From assembly GCA_035295225.1 (NCBI GenBank), contig DATGJI010000051.1:1-54846 (forward strand): a stretch of 54,846 nt of DNA. The letters are read 5' to 3'. Both the position numbers and the translations under genes were made by a program. The notes beneath the pieces are model-generated. The model searched no databases and was not told the DNA's origin. It worked only from the letters and a program-made list of their open reading frames with translations. Positions 8,247 to 15,675 of this stretch are shown piece by piece (position 1 is the first letter of the stretch; each line of letters starts with the position of its first letter). This DNA is from Candidatus Eremiobacteraceae bacterium (GTDB lineage: Bacteria; Vulcanimicrobiota; Vulcanimicrobiia; Eremiobacterales; Eremiobacteraceae).

Positions 8247-9030
8247 GATCGACGTGCCGCAGCACGTCGATCCGCGTACCCGTCAAGAGCTGGGCGTTCG
8301 CGGCGAATTCGTCCTTGTCGCCGCTGACCTCAAATGAGAGCGTGCCGCGGCTGTGGTCGAGCCCTGCGATCATCTGACTCACTTTCGCCGCGCACGCGGC
8401 CGCCGGATCGACGATTGCGACCTCGTCGCCGAGCGCGGTCGTGAACCAGGCGGCCAAATGCTGAAAGTGCGTGCATCCGAGGACGAGCGTGTCGCAGCCG
8501 GCGCGCAGGATCGGGCCGCAATACAATGCGACTGCATCTCTCGCGCGCACGCTCGCCCACCCGCCGGATTCGACGATCGGCACGAGCGACGGCGCCGCGA
8601 CGGATGTGACGCGCGCGTCCGGCCGGTACTTCAAGATCTCGCGCTCGAACACGCCGCTGCGCACCGTCGCGTGCGTCGCGATGACCCCGATGCCGCCGTT
8701 CCGGGTGGCTGCCGCTGCCGCGAGCGCGCCGAACGAAACAACGCCGACGAGCGGAACGGTGGAGACAGGCCAGCCCGCCGCGTCAAAGGCCGCGCACGTG
8801 GTTCCGGACGCGACGACGATGACCGAGGGGTCGTGCACGAGCAGTCGTTTGACGATTGCCGCGCCGAGCGCGGCGACGTCCGCAAGCTCGCGGCCTCCGT
8901 ACGGCACGTGGGCGGTGTCGGCGAAATACATATAGTCCGTGTCGAGCGTGAGCGCGCGCAATGCCGACAGCACGGTCAAGCCGCCTAGACCCGAGTCGAG
9001 AAGGGCGACTCGACGGGCCGGGCTTGTCAT
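8224..9030 (-). CDS. murI: Glutamate racemase family protein (MurI-like) with altered first catalytic cysteine
   Basis: This 268-residue protein has the Asp/Glu racemase fold. LLDSGLGGLTVL (substrate-binding Asp/Ser), YFADTAHVPYG and LVLGCTHFQHL (second catalytic Cys, about residue 186) are all present. The first catalytic site normally reads ACNT(A/S)xA, but here residues 74-80 read ASGTTCA: Ser replaces Cys, Gly replaces Asn, and a Cys sits four residues later. The usual E-P-G after the next strand is also changed (GVVSFGALA). The family role is D-glutamate supply for peptidoglycan, and the neighbouring cell-wall amidase fits. Whether this copy racemises glutamate is uncertain. Confidence 0.8.
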   Translation of the reverse strand: MTSPARRVALLDSGLGGLTVLSALRALTLDTDYMYFADTAHVPYGGRELADVAALGAAIVKRLLVHDPSVIVVASGTTCAAFDAAGWPVSTVPLVGVVSFGALAAAAATRNGGIGVIATHATVRSGVFEREILKYRPDARVTSVAAPSLVPIVESGGWASVRARDAVALYCGPILRAGCDTLVLGCTHFQHLAAWFTTALGDEVAIVDPAAACAAKVSQMIAGLDHSRGTLSFEVSGDKDEFAANAQLLTGTRIDVLRHVDLKPSGTT

Positions 9031-9048
9031 ATCAGAACGAGAGTCCTG

Positions 9049-11070
9049 TCAAGGTGAAGGTCCGGGGGTCGGCGATGCGTGCGGTCCCCCGGTGAAATCC
9101 ATGATGCCTTTGACGATTCCTGCAGCGATGCGGTCGAGGAACGCCGGCTGCTGCAGCAACGTGCCGTCATGTGCGTTGCTTAGGAATGCAGTCTCGACGA
9201 GCACCGCCGGCATGGCGGCGTGTTTGATGACGTAGAAATCTTCGCGCTTGACGCCGACATCGGCGATGCCGTCAGACGCCACCGTTTCCGCTTGCACATC
9301 TTGGGCAAACGCCTTGTCCGCGGGCTGCCAGTAATACGTGGTCGTGCCGTTCGGCGCGGTCGACACCGACGAGTTGATATGGATGCTGACGAACACGGTG
9401 GCGCCCGCGGCGTTTGCGACGTCGTCGCGCGCCTGCAGTTCCTGCTTGTCGACGCCGTTCGGATCGCCGACCTCGTAGTCGCCGTCTCTCGTCATGACGA
9501 CACGCCAGCCGAGCGATTGCAGCCGGTTCTGCACGATTTTCGAAATCTCAAGCGTGAGATTCTTCTCGGTCAGCCCGAGGTCCGGATTGAGCGATCCAGG
9601 GTCGTTGCCGCCGTGGCCCGGATCTATGACGACAAGATCGCCGACCGTCGCCGCCGGTTGGATCGAAGCCATCGGCCTTGGCGATGCGTTCGCGACCACC
9701 GCAGCGTTCAGTTCTCCGACGCCGGCCATCGGCGTGTCAGGCGCGGGCGTCGCGGTCTCTATCTCTATTCCGATCTGATTGCTCGTCCCCGCGACCTGGC
9801 CTACGCGGATATCTGTGTCGCGGCTCGGCGCAATCGACAAGCGCACGACTTTATCCGGCACGAGCAGATGTTGGCTGACCTTAGCCGATTTGATGAAATC
9901 GAGCTGCACATCCAGGTCTCGCGACGCGCCGACCAGCACGGCATGATCGAGATCGAGCCAGAAGCGATCGTCGGGATCACCGAGCCTGTGCCATGAAAAA
10001 CTTACCGGTCCGGAAAGCGTGAGCGTGATGCGCATGCCGGTCGGTACGCGCGCGACGCTCACGGCGGTGACTCTCTGATCGGCGGATGGAGCGGGAGAGC
10101 CGCTTGGCGTGGGTTCGGCGACGGGCGCCGCGGTTGTGACTCCGTTTATCGGCGACGATGTGTCGACGGGTTCGGGGACAGCAGGCGTGGGCGAAGCGAC
10201 TTGCGGAGTCGCGGTCGGCAGCGTCGTTGCGGACACCACGACATTGTTGATGCGGGTCACCGCGCTTGGCGTGGCTGCGATCGTGGCCGTCTTCAGCGCT
10301 GCTTGATCGCGCGCGATGACGATATCCATCTCCGCGCCGCCGTCACCGCGGCGCGCGACGAAGCTCGCCTTGCCGGCCAGCGCCAGGGTCAGCGTTGTCG
10401 TGGGATAACCCGGCGGGCCGTTCTCTGCGATGGTGCCGCGCGCCACAAGACCGATACGACGTTGCACATCGGCAGCGAGGTCGGTGCCGAAGCCGGGAAA
10501 CGACACGGTCAGCGTACGCGCGCGCGACTGGGCCGCGTACGCACTATGCCAGCTGATAACGCCGGACCCGGCGATGTGCAGGATCGTCCGCGGACCGTCT
10601 TGCCGAGAACTGATCGAAAGTATCTGCGGCACGAACACGTACCCGCCGTGGAAGCCGCGCACGCCGAGGCCGAGCGCGCGCGCGAGCGGCAACAGCGGCA
10701 AGTACAGTTGTCCGCCCTGCGTGAACGGCGCGAACGGGATCGCAGTCGCGGCGCTGTTGACGCTGACCGCATTGCTTCCGACAGTGAACGTGATGAGCTC
10801 ACCGTCTGCGCGCGTGATCGCGACGAAACGGGTGCCGGGCTGCCACGCGAGGTGTGCGGCGACTTGATCGAGCATCGCGTTGAGACCCGAGTCGTTGACC
10901 GGAGCGACCGGATCGCCGAATGCGATCCCGAGTTTTTCGAACGGGATCTGCCGGCCGGCGACCCAGACTTGTGCCGAAGTCGGCGTGACGGTGGTGGCGA
11001 GCGCCGGGACCGGCAAATCGAGTGCCAAAGCGGCGGCCAACGCGATGCCCGCTGCGAGCCGGATCATCAT
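9049..11070 (-). CDS. N-acetylmuramoyl-L-alanine amidase with copper-amine-oxidase-N-like and AMIN domains
   Basis: This exported 673-residue peptidoglycan hydrolase has a signal peptide (to about residue 25) and a domain resembling the copper amine oxidase N-terminal fold (VWVAGRQIPFEKLG to YLPLLPLARALGL, about 30-140). Two AMIN-like beta domains follow around 145-240 and 330-430, separated by a Pro/Thr/Ser linker. The C-terminal Amidase_3 domain (about 465-655) holds the zinc ligands in VVIDPGHGGNDPG, LTEKNLTLEISK, VFVSIHINSS and the catalytic Glu in VLVETAFLSN. Two tandem ATGs (11070, 11067) are possible. The start overlaps the stop of the GerMN gene (ATGA). Confidence 0.92.
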   Translation of the reverse strand: MMIRLAAGIALAAALALDLPVPALATTVTPTSAQVWVAGRQIPFEKLGIAFGDPVAPVNDSGLNAMLDQVAAHLAWQPGTRFVAITRADGELITFTVGSNAVSVNSAATAIPFAPFTQGGQLYLPLLPLARALGLGVRGFHGGYVFVPQILSISSRQDGPRTILHIAGSGVISWHSAYAAQSRARTLTVSFPGFGTDLAADVQRRIGLVARGTIAENGPPGYPTTTLTLALAGKASFVARRGDGGAEMDIVIARDQAALKTATIAATPSAVTRINNVVVSATTLPTATPQVASPTPAVPEPVDTSSPINGVTTAAPVAEPTPSGSPAPSADQRVTAVSVARVPTGMRITLTLSGPVSFSWHRLGDPDDRFWLDLDHAVLVGASRDLDVQLDFIKSAKVSQHLLVPDKVVRLSIAPSRDTDIRVGQVAGTSNQIGIEIETATPAPDTPMAGVGELNAAVVANASPRPMASIQPAATVGDLVVIDPGHGGNDPGSLNPDLGLTEKNLTLEISKIVQNRLQSLGWRVVMTRDGDYEVGDPNGVDKQELQARDDVANAAGATVFVSIHINSSVSTAPNGTTTYYWQPADKAFAQDVQAETVASDGIADVGVKREDFYVIKHAAMPAVLVETAFLSNAHDGTLLQQPAFLDRIAAGIVKGIMDFTGGPHASPTPGPSP

Positions 11071-11570
11071 TGGGCGAAGGTCGTGCGCGAGAGCGGTTCG
11101 TCCAGTTCGAGTTGACCGCCCGGAAGCGAAGGCACGACGACGCCGTTCAGGCGGATCTGTACCGCCGTTATTCCCGGAATATCGGTGACCGTGTACGTGA
11201 GCGACTTGAAGAGCCCGGCTTCATCGCCGGCGCCCCGGCTGAATCTTTTTGTGATCGAGCCTGTGAGGTCGACGACCGCGGTCGCTTCCTTCAGCGAGAC
11301 TTTGGCACGGGTATCGGGCGGAAATGTGAGGAGATCTGCGGCTGGGTCGAGCGGACCAGCCAAAAGCTGCTCCACGGCGTACTGCGCACGGGCCGCCCCA
11401 GACAGCCCCGGCGCGGCAGAGTAATGGAAGGCAACCAGCGTGTCGCTGCCCGCTTTACTGTAGTAGACGGTTATTTGATTGGTCGGAGGCGGCTCTGCGC
11501 CCCGATGGTTGCATCCGGCGACGCTCAAAACGAGCGCTATCGTGACTGCTAATCGTGTTCTGCTCGACAT
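11067..11570 (-). CDS. GerMN-domain lipoprotein
   Basis: This 167-residue protein has a signal ending in the lipobox LSVAGC (Cys20), so it should be membrane-anchored. The remainder matches the GerMN (sporulation/spore germination M-like) domain: ITVYYSKAGSDTLVAFHY, an alanine-rich helix ending QLLAGP, then AVVDLTGSITKRF and a terminal strand pair. The gene is translationally coupled to the downstream amidase through the overlapping ATGA at 11067-11070. GerMN lipoproteins often sit next to amidases outside spore formers, so a cell-wall role is more likely than germination. I see no other sporulation gene in this window. Confidence 0.85.
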   Translation of the reverse strand: MSSRTRLAVTIALVLSVAGCNHRGAEPPPTNQITVYYSKAGSDTLVAFHYSAAPGLSGAARAQYAVEQLLAGPLDPAADLLTFPPDTRAKVSLKEATAVVDLTGSITKRFSRGAGDEAGLFKSLTYTVTDIPGITAVQIRLNGVVVPSLPGGQLELDEPLSRTTFAQ

Positions 11571-11624
11571 CCTGTCGATGATCTATCCCTCCTGCCCGTA
11601 CAAACGTTTGTTTGGGCAGAGTAT

Positions 11625-11725
11625 GTAGGGCGGACCTTCATGGTCCGCCGTCGATGATGGCCGAAGGGGTCGACGCGAGTCGGCCCCGGCAAACGCAACG
11701 TGGGCCGACTGGCGTCGGCCCCTTC
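11625..11725. repeat. Intergenic palindromic repeats: one family A and two family B copies
   Basis: The gap between the GerMN gene and the sigma factor gene is filled by hairpin repeats. Family A (GTAGGGCGGACC ... GGTCCGCC) is at 11625-11649. Family B copies in opposite orientations are at 11663-11687 and about 11699-11726; family B is a GGGCCGAC/GTCGGCCC hairpin with a four-base loop and a flank reading TGAAG. The last three bases of the second family B copy (TGA on the minus strand) are the stop codon of the sigma factor gene. Confidence 0.85.
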
Positions 11726-13001
11726 ATTGCGTGAGGGCTCGCGCGCGAGCGTGCAAGAGCTCGCGTTCGCGAGCGTTTTGCGTGAGCGACGCCGCGCGCT
11801 CGAATTCTTTTCGAGCCTCTTCGTGGCGGCCGACCTTTTCGAGCAAGTCACCGCGAACGCTCGGCAGCCAATGGTACTGGGCTAGCGAAGGTTCGTCGTC
11901 CAGTCCGTCGACGAGCGCCAGGCCGGCCGCCGGACCGTATGCCATGGCGACCGCAACGGCTCGGTTCAATTCGACGATCGGCGTCGGCGTCAGCTGCGCG
12001 AGCGCGTCGTAAAGCGCAACGATCCGCGGCCAATCAGTCTCACCGGCTGTTCGGGCGCGTGCGTGGCATGCGGCGATCGCGGCTTGCAACGCGTACGGTC
12101 CGAGCGCGCCACGGAGATCCTCGGCGCGCTTGAGGGCGGCGAGGCCGCGCCGTATCAGCAGGTAGTCCCAGCGTCCTCGATCTTGGTCTAACAAGAGAAT
12201 GGGCGCTCCCGATGGCGAGACACGCGACTTCAGACGCGACGCCTGTATTTCCATCAAGGCGACAAGACCATGGACTTCCGGCTCAGCCGGAGCCAGTTCA
12301 GCCATGATGCGACCGAGGCGCAGGGCGTCTTCGCACAGCGCCGGTCGAAGCCAATCCTCTCCGGCCGTCGCCGCATATCCCTCGTTGAAGATGAGATAGA
12401 GAACTTCAAGCACGGACGACAGTCGTCCGGCGCGATCGGCTCCGCTCGGCACCTCAAACGGCACGCGAGCTTCCGCCAGCGTTCGCTTGGCTCGTACGAT
12501 CCGCTGTGCGATCGTCGGCGTCGAGACGAGAAAAGCGCGCGCGATCTCTTCTGTCGTCAAGCCGCCGAGCAGGCGAAGCGTCAGCGCGACTCGCGCATCG
12601 GTTGTGATGATCGGATGGCACGCGATGAACATGAGGCGCAGGAGATCGTCGCCGACGCCATCGTCGGCCCCATCGAACGCCGCCACGGTCAGTTCGTCAG
12701 CGGCTTCCAGGCGATGGCCGATCTCTTCGCTCTTCTCTTCCAGACGCTTCAATCGGCGAAAGACGTCAACCGCGCGGTGTTTCGCCGCGGTCATGAGCCA
12801 CGCGCCTGGATTGTCAGGAATGCCTGACTCGGGCCACTGCTCGAGCGCCGCGACGAGTGCGTCCTGCGCGAGATCCTCCGCAAGGCCGACGTCGCGGACG
12901 AATCGCGTTAGTCCGGCGATGAGGCGCGCCGACTCGATACGCCAGATCGCATCGATCGCGCGATGCGCTTTCGATGCGACCGTTGCGTCAGGTTCGCTCA
13001 C
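11724..13001 (-). CDS. ECF RNA polymerase sigma factor, ECF42-type with C-terminal helical repeat domain
   Basis: This is a 425-residue alternative sigma factor. Region 2 is near residues 20-90 (DVGLAEDLAQDALVAALEQW, PGAWLMTAAKHRAVDVFRR) and region 4 is near 125-180 (LTLRLLGGLTTEEIARAFLV, IAQRIVRAKRTLAEA). A long C-terminal domain of TPR/DUF6596 character follows (VLYLIFNEGYAA, PTPIVELNRAVAVAMAYGP). That architecture is typical of ECF42 factors, which lack a classical anti-sigma factor and pair with YCII/DGPF proteins, exactly as here: the partner ends 2 bases upstream. The start is GTG. The TGA stop is supplied by a family B repeat. Confidence 0.92.
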   Translation of the reverse strand: MSEPDATVASKAHRAIDAIWRIESARLIAGLTRFVRDVGLAEDLAQDALVAALEQWPESGIPDNPGAWLMTAAKHRAVDVFRRLKRLEEKSEEIGHRLEAADELTVAAFDGADDGVGDDLLRLMFIACHPIITTDARVALTLRLLGGLTTEEIARAFLVSTPTIAQRIVRAKRTLAEARVPFEVPSGADRAGRLSSVLEVLYLIFNEGYAATAGEDWLRPALCEDALRLGRIMAELAPAEPEVHGLVALMEIQASRLKSRVSPSGAPILLLDQDRGRWDYLLIRRGLAALKRAEDLRGALGPYALQAAIAACHARARTAGETDWPRIVALYDALAQLTPTPIVELNRAVAVAMAYGPAAGLALVDGLDDEPSLAQYHWLPSVRGDLLEKVGRHEEARKEFERAASLTQNARERELLHARARALTQ

Positions 13002-13003
13002 AT

Positions 13004-13414
13004 CTATACGTTAGGCTTGGCGCCGGCCGAGGCTGCCTTCTGGTTCCCGACAATCTCTTCGAAGTCCGATTCCTCGAAAATCTGGCGGATTTCGATCTCG
13101 GAGTCGCCGGCATGCGGGTTGGGGCAGCGCTTGACCCACTCGATGGCTTCCGCCAACGATTTGACTTGCCAGATCCAAAAGCCGGCGACCAGTTCTTTCG
13201 TCTCTGCGAACGGACCATCCACGACCGTACGCTTTGACCCGGAGAACTGCACGCGCGCGCCCTTCGAACTCGCTTGCAGGCCGTCGGCGGCGAGCAGCAT
13301 GCCGGCTTTAGCGAGTTCTTCGTTAAATTTTCCCATAGCTTCGAGGAGTTCGAAACTCGGCATCACGCCCGCTTCCGATTGCTCGTTCGCTTTGACCAAA
13401 ACCATGACTCGCAT
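13004..13414 (-). CDS. YCII-related DGPF-domain protein, partner of the ECF42 sigma factor
   Basis: This is a 136-residue soluble protein of the YCII/DGPF family (PCP_red/YciI-like ferredoxin-fold). The hallmark VVDGPFAETKELVAGFWIW is at about residues 64-82, and the N-terminus MRVMVLVKANEQSEAG is typical. A strong ribosome site (AAAGGAG about eight bases before the ATG) heads this two-gene unit, and the sigma gene starts 2 bases after the stop. In the known ECF42 pairs the DGPF genes are often the sigma factor's targets; whether this one is autoregulated is inferred from context only. Confidence 0.92.
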   Translation of the reverse strand: MRVMVLVKANEQSEAGVMPSFELLEAMGKFNEELAKAGMLLAADGLQASSKGARVQFSGSKRTVVDGPFAETKELVAGFWIWQVKSLAEAIEWVKRCPNPHAGDSEIEIRQIFEESDFEEIVGNQKAASAGAKPNV

Positions 13415-13575
13415 CTACTTCTCTCCTTTACTTGCAACTCTGCGTGAGCCCCGCATCGTCGACCTACTCGCACCGCAGCGGTCTCTACTCACGCGTCGAT
13501 TTTGGCACGGCGATTTCGACACTCGCTGTACCGCTACGGGGAATTTTCGAGCCGGCTAAGCGCCGACTCGATGGG

Positions 13576-14703
13576 TCAATCGTGATGGTGATGTCCGGCG
13601 TGCGGATCTGAGCCTCGATTACCCCACCACACGAGAAGCCCGACGATCGCGAGAAACAGTATGTTCAAGATCGTCGTATAGTCAAAGCTGATCTGTTCCA
13701 CGGCCATCAAGAAATTTCCCGACGGGCGCGGCGTCAAATGCAAGGAGCCGAACACAGCGTCCACGAGTAAGCCTGCGACGACCATCGAGAGATAGAACAC
13801 CGCGACCATGCGCAACGCGAGCGCCCAACCGTAATACTTCCGATAGATGTCGACGAGCGGCAGCACGATCAGGTCGGCGTAGAGAAACGCGATGACGCCG
13901 CCGAAGGTGCTGCCGCCGTTCCAGAGGACTGCCGCGAGCGGCACGTTGCCGATAGAACAGACGAAGCTGAGAAAGGCGATGACCGGTCCGATCGAAGCGT
14001 TCTCGACGACTCGAAACAGCGTTGGCCCCCCGGTGACGAACAAATGCTGCCACCACGTCGCGGGCACGCCGACGGCGAGAAAGCCGGCTATCAGGAAGCC
14101 TAAGATCAGATCGGTCTGCAGCATGGACCAATCCATCTCGAAGTAGTGCGCGATATAGCGCCAGCCCTCACCGGATCGCAGTTTCTCCATCAACGTGGCA
14201 CCGGGGGCGAGCATGTCGCCGTGATCGTGCTGGTGCGTCGAGCCCGTTTCCACATGCGCGCGCCCGCGTTCCACCAACGCCGGCGAAATGAAGAGTTTCG
14301 CAAAGAGCGCGAAGATCGCGATCAGCACGAGTCCGCCGACCCACTCTGCGACGACGAACGGCCAGCCCATCAGCCGCCAGAGAATAAAGCCGAGCTCGAT
14401 CACGAGATTCGTCGAGGCGAACATGAATGCCATCGACGTCGTGAAGTTCGCACCGCGTTTGAATATCGATTTCGCGGTCGCCGCCGCCGCGTAGCTGCAC
14501 GACGAACTCGCCGCACCGAGAAGCGCGGCAAGTCCGAGTTCACGGAACCCGGCGCGACCGAACAGCGCAGCCATCCCGCCTTTCGGCACGTACGCCTGCA
14601 CCATCGCGGAGAGGATGAACCCGAGCAACAGCGACCAGAGCACCGCCCAGAACATCGCGAACGACGCGTAAAGCCACTGGCTGATGAAATGTACGACGAT
14701 CAT
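13576..14703 (-). CDS. UPF0718/DUF318-type permease with histidine-rich segments
   Basis: This 375-residue protein has about eight to ten membrane helices. It belongs to the predicted permeases of the UPF0718 type: SSSCSYAAAATAKSIFKRGANF in the first half (key residues Cys-Ser-Tyr and Lys) is mirrored by SFVCSIGNVPLAAVLWNGGSTFGG in the second half. The cytoplasmic loop near residues 160-170 has HQHDHGD, and the C-terminus ends HAGHHHHD. Such histidine clusters usually bind Zn, Ni, Co or Cu, and homologues sit in metal or arsenic detoxification loci. Substrate and direction are unknown. It stands alone, with 161 bases of featureless sequence before the DGPF gene. Confidence 0.8.
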   Translation of the reverse strand: MIVVHFISQWLYASFAMFWAVLWSLLLGFILSAMVQAYVPKGGMAALFGRAGFRELGLAALLGAASSSCSYAAAATAKSIFKRGANFTTSMAFMFASTNLVIELGFILWRLMGWPFVVAEWVGGLVLIAIFALFAKLFISPALVERGRAHVETGSTHQHDHGDMLAPGATLMEKLRSGEGWRYIAHYFEMDWSMLQTDLILGFLIAGFLAVGVPATWWQHLFVTGGPTLFRVVENASIGPVIAFLSFVCSIGNVPLAAVLWNGGSTFGGVIAFLYADLIVLPLVDIYRKYYGWALALRMVAVFYLSMVVAGLLVDAVFGSLHLTPRPSGNFLMAVEQISFDYTTILNILFLAIVGLLVWWGNRGSDPHAGHHHHD

Positions 14704-14814
14704 CGATCTACCGCTGCCTGCGCGCGTTTCACATCGGCGGCATGTCGAAGGAAGCCGCAGGCTCGAGGCAAATCATGCGGCTCTGCTTCGTGCGACGTTC
14801 GAATCGAGGGTGCG

Positions 14815-15195
14815 ATGGGCAACCAGCTTTCCTATAAAGTCACGGGAATGGATCTGAGCGGATACATGGTCAAGGATGCGGCACGAGCGATCGCCTTCTA
14901 CCGCGATGTGCTCGGCCTAGAACCGGTGACGATCTATCCGGACAATCGAGGCGCAGAATACGAACTCGCCGACGGCACGACCTTCGGACTGTGGGGCGGC
15001 GGCGGGGTCGTCATGCCGTTTCAGCCGAGCAACGGAATATTGTTCGCGGTCGACGATCTCGACGCTGCGGTAGCTGCGCTCAAGGCCAAGAGCATCCCCG
15101 TCCTCATGCAGCACGACACGCCGGTCTGCTCCATGGCGATGATCAACGACACCGAAGGCAACATGATCACCTTCCACAAGCGCAAGGCGATGTGA
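14815..15195 (+). CDS. VOC (glyoxalase/bleomycin-resistance) family protein
   Basis: This 126-residue protein is a single vicinal-oxygen-chelate module: a betaalphabetabetabeta pair starting YMVKDAARAIAFYRDVLGLEP, then ELADGTTFGLWG, and the second half GILFAVDDLDAAVAALKAK with MAMINDTEGNMITFHKRK carrying the final Glu metal-ligand position. I chose the ATG at 14815 because a GAGGG lies four bases before it; an in-frame ATG at 14848 is an alternative. The much longer open frame upstream is antisense to the permease and is discarded. The substrate is unknown; glyoxalase, dioxygenase or antibiotic-binding roles cannot be told apart. Confidence 0.85.
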   Translation: MGNQLSYKVTGMDLSGYMVKDAARAIAFYRDVLGLEPVTIYPDNRGAEYELADGTTFGLWGGGGVVMPFQPSNGILFAVDDLDAAVAALKAKSIPVLMQHDTPVCSMAMINDTEGNMITFHKRKAM

Positions 15196-15238
15196 CTTTG
15201 TCGTCGACCGTTTAGGCCGGGCGTCGAGCGCCCTTCGT

Positions 15239-15544
15239 CTATGCCCCGCGCGTCCGTGCTTCGCGCAGTTCCCGCTGAACCGGCCATTCTGAAAAGGCGA
15301 AGATTAGGACGATGATGAGGTTGACGATCGGAATGAGCAACAGCAAGCTGAGCGCGCCCGAATAACCGGCCTTCGACGCGATCGTCCAGTTGATCCACAG
15401 ACTTAAGATGAGCAGGCCGATGCCTATGAGGACCCCGACGATGCCCATGCCCGCGATGGCGGCGAAGGCGCCCGCGGACGCGTTGGTGGCCGCATCGCTA
15501 TTGGCATCTGCGAGCAGCAAAACAAAAAGAAGCGGAGAGATCAT
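15239..15544 (-). CDS. Small membrane protein with two C-terminal helices
   Basis: This is a 101-residue protein. I start it at the ATG at 15544 (MISPLLFV) because AAAGAGGT lies seven bases upstream; the frame is open for eight more codons. An N-terminal signal-like helix is followed by an alanine/glycine-rich helix (AIAGMGIVGVLIGIGLLILSLWINW) and a third (LSLLLLIPIVNLIIVLIFAFSEWP). The pattern GYSGALSLLLLIPIVNLI...FSEWPVQREL resembles small DUF805/DUF5684-like bacterial membrane proteins. No enzymatic motif is visible. Confidence 0.65.
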   Translation of the reverse strand: MISPLLFVLLLADANSDAATNASAGAFAAIAGMGIVGVLIGIGLLILSLWINWTIASKAGYSGALSLLLLIPIVNLIIVLIFAFSEWPVQRELREARTRGA

Positions 15545-15638
15545 GACGACACCTCTTTCGGACAGCATGTGTGCCGGAACGACCGTTCGCCCGCTTCCTC
15601 GCTAAACCCCTGGACTATCGGACAAGAGGAGCCGGGAG

Positions 15639-15669
15639 AAAAACGAGGGCAAGCGCTGCTTGCCCTCGT
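15639..15669 (-). terminator. Intrinsic terminator of the S53 protease gene (family D palindrome)
   Basis: A perfect 11-bp stem CGAGGGCAAGC / GCTTGCCCTCG (15644-15668) with a three-base loop is followed on the minus strand by five T residues. It starts 8 bases after the protease stop codon, giving a textbook rho-independent terminator. The core GGGCAAGC/GCTTGCCC recurs in the palindrome at 25669-25693, which lacks the T run. Confidence 0.85.
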
Positions 15670-15675
15670 CACGTG

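Noticed and set aside
11067-11570. The GerMN domain as evidence of sporulation.
   Set aside because: GerMN lipoproteins occur in many non-sporulating bacteria, and no other sporulation gene is visible.
14146-14814. The plus-strand open frame upstream of the VOC gene.
   Set aside because: It is antisense to the UPF0718 permease and Arg/Glu-rich without domains; a ribosome site and domain start support initiation at 14815.
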